From assembly GCA_963556695.1 (NCBI GenBank), contig CAUWAG010000020.1, positions 4,464,001 through 4,528,000 of the forward strand: DNA of 64,000 bases, in the 5' to 3' direction. Shown one piece after another: positions 11,238 through 21,183 of this stretch. The position numbers and the translations under genes are program-made. The first letter of the stretch is position 1; every line of letters begins with the position of its first letter. This stretch comes from Anthostomella pinea. Lineage: Eukaryota > Ascomycota > Sordariomycetes > Xylariales > Xylariaceae. The notes beneath the pieces were generated by a model, which saw nothing but the letters and a program-made list of their open reading frames with translations, was not told the DNA's origin and did no database searches.

Positions 11238-12555
11238 CTTGTCATCTCAAAAGCCGGCCTCGTCTGGTTCTAGAACTTGGGTTGAACTCGACACAGGGGT
11301 AAATTGCGCGATCAGGACCGATGCCTTGACACTTGCCTCGGGCCCCAGTGACTGTCATAGCCATCAACCCAGTTTCATCCTAAAGGACTTCTACGAAAGG
11401 TAAATTTGTCTCGGTAAGTTACGTGTCCGGCTCTTTAAACCTTAACAGTCAAAATTAGGCCTGCTCCCCAACGAGATACTATTTGCTAGAGGCCTGGATT
11501 CTCCTGCATAGTACAAGTGTGACTGAGTATATTCGTTCAATCTAATAGCCCATTATTGGTAGAAGTCGATGACGTCACACGGTACCTAGGCTGTTCCCGT
11601 TTCCCGGGGTGCCGGTGCGGTGGAATTCGACGATGTACCACCGGTGACGGAGGCGAGCGTCTAGCCGTAAATGAGGTGACGGGATCGGGATTCTGTGGCC
11701 GTCGCCTGCTGCCCACATTTCCGGCATGATGAGCTTCGCGTCAGCGTATCTCCCGGCGTCTTCCATCGGGTCCTCCGAGAGCACGGAGCATCTCTCTGCC
11801 TAGATGGTCGGCTGGTGTCCGTCCTCGCAGCCCTGTTGAACTATTTGATTGGGATGACGATTGTTCAGGCACCCACTGCTCTTGGCCGCTTGGCTAGGAT
11901 GGAACCTCCACCCGAGATGTCATGGATGAGGTCCATCCGCATGTCGGCTGCAGTCACAATACCGGTCTCGGTCGAGCCCGTGCAATTCTCTATATCCGCA
12001 GAAGAAAGGTGTGGTGCGTGCTAATTATAGACAAGACGACGAGAATTGGACCCTGATGCGGTCGGCATATGTCAGAGCGGGAAGAGAAAGATGGTAGTGA
12101 TAATAGAGCAAGCGGACATCGGCTGATTTAGTCCCGGTGGATACAATATGAACTGAACAGATGGCTAAGGAGGAACGGAAGCTGCCATGGTTCATCATCC
12201 TTTACTCGTAACATTTTGGGTGTCGACCTTTTGCTCGGTGTTCTGATATGGCGGTTGCCCAGACCTTGGCGGACCCCGTGGGAATGGGATCAACAGCCAA
12301 GCCTCATACAAAACGAGGTCGCTGTTCTCTATCGAGGGTCTGAATCCATTGCCACCGCCATAAGCAGTTGTCTTGGACCAGACGCTATTGATGGAGTCTC
12401 CTTCCATATGGAAGACCGATGTGTTCATACCAAGAAATCCATTGATCCTTCCTTATCTGGCATTCTGTCTTTCATACCATCAGGATCCTGGACTCGCCGT
12501 GACTGAAGAGCATCATGTACCAAATCTATGATGTGTGCTGGCTTCCAGTGTTTGC
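11238..12555. other. Intergenic, no recognisable gene
   Basis: Short frames on both strands (for example 11575-11784 minus and 12216-12506 plus) have no recognisable domain. The right end is the promoter region of the peptide gene at 12712. Confidence 0.4.
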
Positions 12556-12562
12556 TATAAAG
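12556..12562 (+). promoter_or_regulatory. TATA box of repeat-peptide gene
   Basis: TATAAAG lies about 150 bp upstream of the ATG at 12712, followed by a C/T- and CATC-rich leader. The position is suitable for the small secreted-peptide gene. Confidence 0.6.
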
Positions 12563-12711
12563 GGGAGCAAGAATCCCCGGACATCAACTGTAGTACACTC
12601 TTCATACACATCACATCTACCATACCATCATCTTCACTTTACATGCCCGTACCACATCAGCATCTTCTACCGACATTTCATTATTAGGTTACCCCTGAAT
12701 TCGCCCCCAAA

Positions 12712-13180
12712 ATGCTGTCACAGAAGCTCCTCATCGTCTCCATGGCCATTGGCGCAGCTGTTGCCGGTGTTATCACCCATCCCAGGGATACACCAAAGAC
12801 CAACTTATTGGCCAAGGATTCCTATGAGTAAGACCAGCTACACTTATACCGTTTTGCACGACTGACACGGAGTCTTTAATAGCACCAGCGACTGGGAGAG
12901 CGACTTGAGCGACATGGAATAAAGCACTAAGCGTTCTTATGAGTAAGACCAGCTTCTTTCAACCCGTTTTGCGCGACTGACAGAGAGGCTTTGATAGTAC
13001 TAGCGACTGGGGAAGCGACTTGTGCGACATGGAAGAAAACATTAAGCGCTCTACGACCAACTCATTGGCCAAGGATTCCTATGAGTAAGTACCGTTTATC
13101 ATAAAACCACTCTCAATGACTGACAGAGAGACTCGAATAGCACCAGCGACTGGGAGAGCGACATGAGCGATCTCGAGTGA
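12712..13180 (+). CDS. Secreted repeat-peptide precursor with duplicated exon-intron modules
   Basis: A small gene with a signal peptide (MLSQKLLIVSMAIGAAVAG) and a repeated acidic module, roughly SYD/TSDWESDLSDME. Inferred exons: 12712-12827, 12883-12942, 12998-13084 and 13141-13180. All three introns (55, 55 and 56 nt; GTAAG donors; ACTGAC branch; TAG acceptors) split the same D codon in phase 2 and are homologous, so the unit duplicated was exon plus intron. KR dibasic sites (STKR, NIKR) separate modules, as in KEX2-processed fungal precursors. Exon 2 carries a TAA at 12920. Skipping it keeps frame and gives 80 residues; including it truncates the protein after 51. It could be a RiPP-like (dikaritin-type) precursor, an effector or a dying gene. 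No UstY-type maturase was seen in the window. Confidence 0.55.
12820..13180 (+). repeat. Three tandem exon-intron units
   Basis: Units start at about 12820, 12936 and 13076. Each has TCCTATGA or TCTTATGA, a GTAAG intron, then an AGCGACTGG-containing exon. Units 1 and 2 share even the intron start GTAAGACCAGCT. Unit 2 has an extra ACCAACTCATTGGCCAAGGA stretch, which also ends exon 1. Confidence 0.8.
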
Positions 13181-13230
13181 TCCAATGGGGGAGGATGACT
13201 CTGACTATGAGGAGCTGTAAGGGCTCGATT

Positions 13231-13311
13231 GATATCACGTTCATTAGACTGTATACTGGATAGATGAAAAGGTAAATGATACCACGTTCATTACACTGTA
13301 TATTGGATAGA
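13231..13311 (+). repeat. Short direct repeat, 47-bp period
   Basis: A 34-bp sequence starting GATATCACGTTCATTA (13231-13264) recurs at 13278-13311 with three substitutions. It lies just downstream of the peptide gene, possibly in its 3' untranslated region. Confidence 0.8.
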
Positions 13312-13864
13312 CATGGAAGGGAAGATTGCGCACATGGTATTGCATGATTTTAGGAGCATTGGAATACACTCTTTATCTCATCAGATTGCTACGTCTAATA
13401 TCGGTCAACTTGTGAGGTTTGACAGAAAGCGCTCGAAACCCCCGGTATTCTGGAAAATCGCTGACGGCATATTTTTGAGGTTCACGCGGCGGTCGGAACA
13501 GGAAGATGAATGTATCCACTAAGTCGCACCGGTCCTCCTCCTGCCTTGGCCTTCCCCCCTTTGTCACAGCATCGTGGTGGGTGGCGATGGCGCTTTTGCC
13601 CCAACATTCAGCTAGAATCGCCTGATTCTCAGACTTGTTCTACCAACCTTTTAATCCAGTAAGTCGCAAAGCACATAGAGGACGACGTGAGGTAATAAGC
13701 ACATCAAGTGTTATAGATTAATTACCAAACCAAGAGACTACTTACCAAATGAATTCAAGATGGGTCCGTTGGAAGATGTGTCTCACTCACCTGGTTGATC
13801 ATCCATAGGTGTCCAGCACCAGTCGACGCTCATTCAAATACCGCTCCAGTTGTCGTTGATCTCA
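13312..13864. other. Intergenic
   Basis: No gene or repeat was recognised between the peptide gene's repeats and the converging minus-strand gene. Confidence 0.4.
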
Positions 13865-14284
13865 TCATAAGCTGCTAAGCATCATCAGATGCGAGTCGTC
13901 TTCCATCATCTTCTTCCGCAGGAACGCCTGAGCCGGATCCTCGATCTTCTCGGCGGTCTTCGCTGTCTCCGGGACCTTTTCGCGCTTCGCACCAGCTTCA
14001 TCCAAGCGTTTCATGCACCCATTGTGGCGCTCATTCAGGCAAGTTCTCAAACTGGCCATCCGTTTCTTGACGAAGGCAAGTGTCTGGTCGGTGGACATCT
14101 TCTTGGCCTCGCAGGGTCCGCACTGCTTTGGTATCCTGATGGTGGGCCTGTGAGTCTCCACGATGCCGCATGGCTCCTTGGCGGCTCCTGAGTCGTAGTT
14201 TTTCTGCGCCTGGCAGGGCTTGACGGGCTCGCTGGAGAGTTGTGCGTGGTTGCACGAGTAGAGAGATCTGCGGTATGGGCACAT
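13865..14284 (-). CDS. Hypothetical Cys/His-rich fungal protein
   Basis: A 139-residue intronless frame. The N-terminus MCPYRRSLYSCNHAQLS has a Cys/His pattern, with further cysteines in VKPCQAQ, KEPCGIVETH and KQCGPCEAKK, suggesting a small metal-binding fold. The rest is charged (KRLDEAGAKREKV, FLRKKMMEDD). No signal peptide or membrane segment is visible. I recall similar uncharacterised filamentous-fungal proteins starting with this kind of C-x-H motif, but the function is unknown. It converges with the peptide gene at 12712. Confidence 0.6.
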   Translation of the reverse strand: MCPYRRSLYSCNHAQLSSEPVKPCQAQKNYDSGAAKEPCGIVETHRPTIRIPKQCGPCEAKKMSTDQTLAFVKKRMASLRTCLNERHNGCMKRLDEAGAKREKVPETAKTAEKIEDPAQAFLRKKMMEDDSHLMMLSSL

Positions 14285-15551
14285 CCTTGCGTGCTAGATC
14301 TCGAGAGCAGCGTGATGTTGTGGTGGAGTAGTGACAGAAAAAGTTGACTTTGTGCTAAGTTGTTTACACGGGGTATTTTAGTGATAAGCAGTAGTTGTAG
14401 TACAGAATCCACCAGAGTTAAATAGCAGCTCCGATGATAAAGAACATCGACGAAACAATCCTTTGTTGCCTGATTGACCTAGACACAATGACTTGCTTCC
14501 TTTAAACAGAGTTGTCTTCATTGTTGTCCATGAGACTTCCTTCCGACTTGTGTCTGTACTTATCACGCTTTATCTGCTTTTAGAGGTCTAGAAAGCGAAA
14601 GAGAACCCGGAGCTTCTCCAGGAACCACGCGGGCACCATAAAGTACCAAATCGAATCCCGTCGTTTGTGTACACAAAAGACTTCCTTCCTTAGATCACGT
14701 GGAGATGGAGACTGGCCATGATCAACACGGTGCTGAGGGACAAAGAGTAATTTGGTAATCATTACAGCTATAAATGTTGCGAAATGGCACGACGAGTATA
14801 ACGAGTAAGCATAGGATTTGGGTCTGGTTCGAAGACGACGTTTCTGGATGACTAAAGGGAGTCCGTAGGAAAATATGGCGGCATAATACCCGACTATATG
14901 CGCAAAGTAAAACAGTCACTCCTCAAACCATATCCAAAGACATGGTTCAATCCTACAGCCTGCCTGAAGTAGTCGGCTAAATACCCGTCAAGGCTACTAC
15001 GTGGCTGGCGAAGAAAGCAGTCCTTTGTCATTGGCCGACAGAGATGATAGGACTAAGCAATGGGGGAAAAACACCTTCAATTCCGACCATCATCTGAACT
15101 GCTAGACTCATCACCTGATGACACTCCTTTTCGTAGACAGTGATATTATTGAGTAAGAGTGACGTGCTTTCTCACGTCACTCTCTGAAATTGAGATGCGA
15201 TGAAAGCTTGTTGGTATATAGTCGTAGGTCTCAAATGCTTTAAGTGGCTGAAAGTGACTCGGACTCGCAGGAGTAACAATGGCTCAGAAGTACTCATGGC
15301 CGATTATCTTCTTGGCTGGTGATCTGGGTCATATTTATATACACAGAGTGGGCTTCTGCATGGGGCTTTTGGGGCGTTGGACTGAACAGTGTTGGCAATC
15401 TTGAGGGAACACGACCTCGGGCGAAACGAGTAACACCCAACATGTCGGCTCCAGATTCTTTGTTCAGGAGCTGCAACACCACCAACAGAAACACATAAGC
15501 GAGGATCGGAGATGAACATGCGTCGCAAAGCATCAGGTGAGGAACCCTACA
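14285..15551. other. Intergenic, no recognisable gene
   Basis: Only short frames without domain resemblance are present. The right end is flank of the LINE insertion. Confidence 0.4.
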
Positions 15552-15578
15552 TCACCAACTGCATAAGTTAGTTGGTGA
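15552..15578. repeat. Perfect 9-bp inverted repeat at LINE 3' junction
   Basis: TCACCAACT (15552-15560) and AGTTGGTGA (15570-15578) enclose a 9-nt loop. The hairpin lies 4 bp from the LINE tail, in what appears to be target DNA. Confidence 0.7.
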
Positions 15579-16144
15579 CCACTTGTTTGTTTGTTTGTTT
15601 TGTATTTAACGTGGGGGATTGCTCCTCAGTAGTGCAAACCACGCCTCCCAGAGCCTCTGTATCGCAGGGTTGTGGAGATCTCAAGAAAATAAGTACAGTC
15701 AGTCCCGCTCACGGGCCCATCCCCGTTGTTGCGGCGGTATGACCTTGGGGTCATCCATCTGGTCCTTTAAGAACAGCTATCTATCGAGGACAGATTGATG
15801 AAAAGAATTTGCTTTTCTCCACGAATTTTACCCATTCTGTGCTCCTCTCCCCTAAGTATTATAAATAGGCTGTCCTAGGCGAGTACCTAGGCAACAACCG
15901 ATTTTTTCTTAGCCTCTTATAAAAGAAAATATATTGTGGTGTTTTCTTTTCACCACAGCTGCAGTGGTTGTTCGAGTCTGTATGCCCAAAGCGTTCGTGG
16001 TATCTGGCAAAGTCGCCATGTCCAGATCTGGCCGCTAGAAGTCTGTGTAGAGTGCTCCTCTTAAAGGATATAAGGCCTCTTTCAGTTACTGTATGTGAGT
16101 ATACTTCTTGATACCTAGGTTCTGATTGGTCTTTCCACCATTAG

Positions 16145-19100
16145 TTGAACTCTTTCTTGCCCTTTCTCTTGAGATCTCTCTTGACCCAAGAGATTATAGG
16201 AAGGTTTGTCGTGTCTATTTCTAGCATAGTACCCTCTTTTGCTAATATATCGGCAGCTTTGTTACCATCAATATCTCTGTATCCAGGAATCCACTTGACG
16301 GTCACTCCAGGAGTGTGTGCTGTGGCGAGTTCTTGGAATCGCAGAAAAATTTCTGTGATGTCTCGGGTGGAGTCCCATTGAGCCCATCCACCACTGATGT
16401 GTTGTCCAGGCAGACATATAGCTGTTTTTCATGTCCAATTGCCCTGGCTGCTGCAAGACCTTGGAGAGCACCATGGACTTCAGTATCCATTACTTCTGCT
16501 TGTAGAAGTCTGCCCCTTCCCCGGTATATTTCTTGTATAGTGCCGCCTTTCCTGATGGTATAGCCCCATCCAGTGCGGGTTGTGCCTTGGTCGTCCAATT
16601 ATGATCCATCTGAATAGATGACAAGGTCAGTATTCGCATTTCTTTCCTGTAGCCATTGCTTAAAGAGCTCTGTTTTTTTGTCTTTGTCTTTATGGACTGG
16701 GGGCTTTTTCCATAATGGCTTGGTGAGTATTGGTCTCTGGAAGTCAGGGACTAGTTGGAAGCTCCTTTGTAGCCTTGTTGGTTCTTTGCGAGCTTGTATT
16801 TGGAGCCTGCCAACAAGAGGGTATCTCTGATCTATTCGTCCGAGTCGGAGGCCGTGACGTCTTCTTATTGACTCTGCAAGAATTCCTGCTGGAGGAATCT
16901 GTGATTCAAAGTGTAGGATATGTCCAGGGTGTGTTTTCCAGACTGGCAAGATAGCTCTGATTGCCGTTCGTAGTACAGCATCTATCGTCCTAAGAAGCCC
17001 TTTAATGCAACATGCTGATGTCCCACCTAAGCTCCTAATTTTTTTTATTCCTGGGTACCAGGCCTCCAGGCCATGTGTAAGAATAGGAATAACACAAGTT
17101 TTCACAGCCCTCTTGGTTGACTTTACTGGAAGTCCTTTGACTGTGTTGCATAGTCCTCGAAGGTGGTTTGCTACCCTATTAGCTTTCTTGGCCCAGTAGG
17201 AAACGTGATCTTTGAAGTTCAGTTTTCTATCCAGGAAGACACCCAGCCATCGCATGGAGTTCTTTGCTGTTCTATTTATTGTCCTGTGGCGGACTGGAGG
17301 ATTATCTGAGTTCTTTTTCCGTGAGAAGTGCATGATCTCGGTTTTGTCAGGGTCAAACTCAATAGCATTATTGTGTCCCTATTGGTTGAGTAAATGAAGG
17401 TTTTCAGAAGCCTCTGTAGCTGTTTCTTCAAGGTTCTTTCCAATACAGAGAGTCGCTAGGTCGTCTGCATATCCAAAGTGTCTCCTTTTTATACCGAGTC
17501 GGGCACAGATCGGCTCTATATACAGCATATAAAGGATTGGAGAGGCTGGTGAGCCTTATGGTAGCCCACAAATAAGAGCTTTAATATCGGTCACAATACC
17601 TTCAAATCAAACCCTTGCGGACCGCTCGGACATGAATGACTGGACCGATCTTATAAGAAAGCCCGGCCAGCCCTGTTCTCTCATACGACCCACCAGCCGT
17701 CCCATTAGGGCAGCATCAAAGACCCCTTTCACATCTGATGTGACTACTGTTGCAACAAGGCCTTGGTCGAGGGCCTGCTCAACATCGTGTATGAGTGCAG
17801 CTACCAGGTCAGTGGCAGAGCGCTTTGGTAGAGCTCCAAAATGTTGTGGAGCTAGAATTCCAAGTTTGATGACAAACCAGGCAATTCTTTTTGCAATGAG
17901 TCGTTCTAGGCCTTTGCCAAGACATGATAATAGCGATATTGGTCTGTAGGCCCTGGGGTTAGAGTAGTCTTTCTTGCCTGGCTTTGGGATCATCACTACC
18001 TCAGCTACTTTGAATGGTTTAGGGTGGTGTCCAATCTGTAGACAGGTCTAGAAAAGGGCTCTGATATGCTCCCTAATGACTGGCCAGCAAGCTTTCAGAA
18101 TCCGTACTGTGAGGGTGTCTACTCCTGGGGAGTTGCTCTTGGTCCCTATAATGCACCCTTCAGCCTCTTCTAGTCCGACATGGTATTCAAGGGGGATGTG
18201 TGGCTTGGCTTGTGTGATCTGAGCAGACCAGGGGTTGATAATATCGTTTTCTGGGGTACTTCGTTCAAGCGTGGCTAAGCGTAGTGCATTTGCTTTGCTC
18301 TCTTGTGACTCAAAGATTTGGTCCCCTATGATGATTGGGGGGGAACGCAATCCTGTTGACAGCTTGTGCCAGGAAACAATTCTGTACAGGTCTTTTGGTT
18401 CAGTCGCTGAATCAATTAGAGTCTGCCAGTACTCTCTCTTAGCTTTTCGGACCACATAGCGAAATTCCTGTCGGGCTGAATTTTGCCCTTCTTGGCTTAT
18501 GGTCTGTTTAGAAAGGGCCATGTATGTCTGAACAGCTGCTTTGCAGTCATCATTCCACCAAGCAATGGGCCTAGATTGACGGGGCTTTTTGCCCACTGTC
18601 CTGATACAGCCTTGAATCATATTGATCAAGCTTTGTGTAAAGGTATCCACCTGGCCAGGGGATACACCCAGCCGGGGGAGTTCATGAATCCTGGTTTGGA
18701 CACTGTCTGCCAGCTCTTATAGTTTATCGTCCAGTACTATCTAATAATTGGCCTTAAGAACTCGGTCCCGATCTTCCTGAATTGGAATGACTATTCGTAA
18801 TCTCTTATGATCTGAGGTGCACTGAAGTGCATCATTGACTGAGGCTTTAGCCATGGGGACATCTGAGAACACCAGATCCAGTATATTTCCATCGTTATGT
18901 GTTGGGACATCTGGTTCAGAAATCAGATCCAGTCTGTGGTCTGTCATAGTCTGTGCCAGTATGACGCCACCGTGATATCCTGGATTGCTTGAGTCCCAGG
19001 ATATATCGCCAGCATTAAAATCTCCAGCTATAACACAGCCAAAAGGTGGAGTCCATACTTCCAGAATATCATCCACTTCCTGTGGGTTGTCACATGGCCG

Positions 19101-19430
19101 GTAGACACTGGCAAATGTGATGCCATGTACCTTGACCCAGGTGATGTCTCGTGTAGCATAGGGCCGAAGTTGATCTGCTTAAAGGTATTTTCTCACATAG
19201 ATGAGAGATCTGGGCCGTGTATTGTCGCTATCCCAGGAATCCATTGGGGAGTATATATTGTAATTGGGGTGTGTCTTTATTCCCATTCTTCTGCCTGGTG
19301 GTATGCCAACCCAGGGCTCTTGCATCAGAATGATGTCTGCTTGTTCTCCTTTGTAGTCAGCCAGGTTGATGGCTAACTCTGTAAGGCCTGCACTCTTTTG
19401 TCCTCCTGCTGTATTCACAGAATGGATGAC
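16145..19430 (-). pseudogene. LINE ORF2 (endonuclease, reverse transcriptase, RNase H)
   Basis: Domain order on the minus strand: AP endonuclease (MQEPWVG near 19320; VIAGDFNAGDISWDSS near 19020; TSDHKRLRI near 18800), then reverse transcriptase (RPISLLSCLGKGLERL near 17940; TSDVKGVFDAALMG near 17730; FGYADD with the YADD box at 17460-17471), then RNase H (VIYSDGS near 16600; WIPGYRDIDGNKAADI near 16280). Several stops and shifts interrupt it. One is a TAA after YSDGS at about 16598 that fits CAA-to-TAA. Catalytic motifs remain readable, but the protein is not intact. Confidence 0.8.
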
Positions 19431-19647
19431 TAGATGCCTGTGTCGATGTGTTTCGTTTGATGTACCTAATATTGACTGACAACAATGGTATCGGCATCTC
19501 TGGGATGAGTTGTATCTGTTGTGTCGATTTGCATTATGGTGTCTTTGTTATTGTTGCTGGGTGTTGACCTAGCTTGGTTTCTGCCTGCTTCATTGAAGGC
19601 CTTGGATCTGGCTCTTTCCCCGGCTAGCCTTATTTCCTGGATTGCTC

Positions 19648-21100
19648 CTATGTGTGCTTATGGATGGTACCTTTCACAACCTTGGGGCGGGCAGGGCATT
19701 TATTGAAATTGGCAGCATGAGGTCCTTTGCAATTGACACACTTTGGGATTGGTTTTTCGCACTCTCCCTGGTGCACTGTGTTGGCGCAGTGTGCACATAC
19801 TTGCTTTTTGCATCGGTAATTCCTACCATGGTATCTGAAGCAGCTTGCACACTGGTGAACCTTGGGGGTGTGTTGAATATGCCTTGAGGTCATTGAGTGG
19901 GCAAAAAGCGTGAATGGTTTCCTTGCTGCACTGGGCAGAGAGATTATCCACGTGGTTTCTGGATCAGAATCAATTGTGTTCTTTGAGAGTATGCACCTCA
20001 GAGGTCTGTCGCCTGTTTGGGCTTCAACTTCATCGGCAATAATAGTGTCAGTAATATCGATTATGAACCCTTCTGCACTAATGACCTTTCTTGGGCATCC
20101 ATCGACCTTGTAATGATGCCAGACTGTGTGGGGTCTCAATCTTTTGTGCCTTGAGAATGTCGGCAATTTCTTCTTGGAAAGCCAGAAGCTTAGCCTGAGT
20201 TGGCTTGTCCCTTGGGTGTAAGGTAAATCCAGAAGGACACCGTGTCACTTCTCTAAGCTCCTGAGGGTGGAGCTTAAGTCTTCTGTTTAGTGTAGACTTG
20301 ATTCCATAAGGCTCAAGGTGGCTATTATCCATGCGGACAAAAACCCGGAGATCATCCTGCTTCCTCTTCAATTGGTTGATAGTGATAAGGGCACTAGGCT
20401 GTGTTTTCTTTATGGTAGTGTTGACTATCCATGGATGCTGTCGTTGGCCAGAGGAGACAGCTTGGGCGAAGGTCATGGTGGGCTTCCCTATTTCTATCCC
20501 CCCAGAAGTGGCCTTTCTTGTGGTCAGATCTCGGGTTTCCAGCCACTCATTCAGACATTTGGAGAAGAAAGCGCTGAACTCCTTGGCATGAGAGTATAGT
20601 TCGGTTCCAGCTTTCTTAAGTGTCTTATCGACTGCTGCAGCACACTCCTGAAACATTGTTATCCTGGCTTCATAGAGATGCTTGTCTTTAGCCAGTATTT
20701 TGGCAACTTGGTCCTGGCACTCTGAAAAGGAGACTTTGTTCCCTGTATCACCTCTAATGGCTTGGTCTGTAGGGATTTCGCTTGACTGAGGTAATTCCAT
20801 ATCAATGGTGCTGCTATTAATGATATTTCGGGATTTTCCTTTCAGAGGGGAAACAGTGGTGAAGTCAGCCTCAGAGACCTGTGACGGGCTGCTATTGATG
20901 TCGTCGAGCAGTGCCTGGCGGAGCCTGCTTGGGGTTGCCGGGTCATGTGTTCTTTTAGGGACTGGGGATTTGAACACGCCGCCAGTAGTCGTCTTTGGGA
21001 CGGCCACTGGCGTGTTTGGGGGCCTGTCGTGAAAGGGTGCCATCCAGCTTGTGAGAAAATTTTTCTGCGCCTTGGCAAGGATAGTCAGGTACTGAGACAA
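19648..21100 (-). pseudogene. LINE ORF1 (gag-like, CCHC zinc knuckles)
   Basis: The N-terminal two-thirds (21100-20078, starting MSQYLTILAKAQ) is in one frame. The zinc-knuckle part (20166-19648) is in the +1 frame and has CASCFRYHGRNYRC, CAHCANTVHQGEC and CVNCKGPHAANFNKC. The switch lies near 20125, between KIETPH and TVWHHYKVDGCP. The RNA-binding ORF1 protein would coat LINE RNA. The second copy has the same frame switch in an almost unchanged stretch. Confidence 0.8.
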
Positions 21101-21183
21101 ATGCCTGCTTTAGTGCAGATATAGAGGTTGCGCCCTAACAGCGGGGCGCCAAGAAAAATAGTTGTTTTTGGCAAGAGTGTTCG

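Larger units (their letters stand above)
15583..21183 (-). mobile_element. Tad-like LINE retrotransposon, near full length but decayed
   Basis: A non-LTR element of about 5.6 kb on the minus strand. It has an ORF1 with CCHC knuckles, an ORF2 with AP endonuclease, reverse transcriptase and RNase H, then a 3' untranslated region and a (CAAA)n tail that appears as (TTTG)n at 15583-15600. Reading frames are broken by several stops and shifts. The 5' limit is estimated from where similarity with the adjacent second copy begins. I found no clear target duplication. Its last 180 bp or so match the tail of the SINE at 30.9-31.4 kb. Confidence 0.85.

Noticed and set aside
12712..14284. A complete dikaritin-type biosynthetic cluster
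   Set aside because: Apart from the peptide gene, no UstY-like oxidase, tyrosinase, peptidase or transporter gene was seen nearby. Only the precursor-like gene is claimed.
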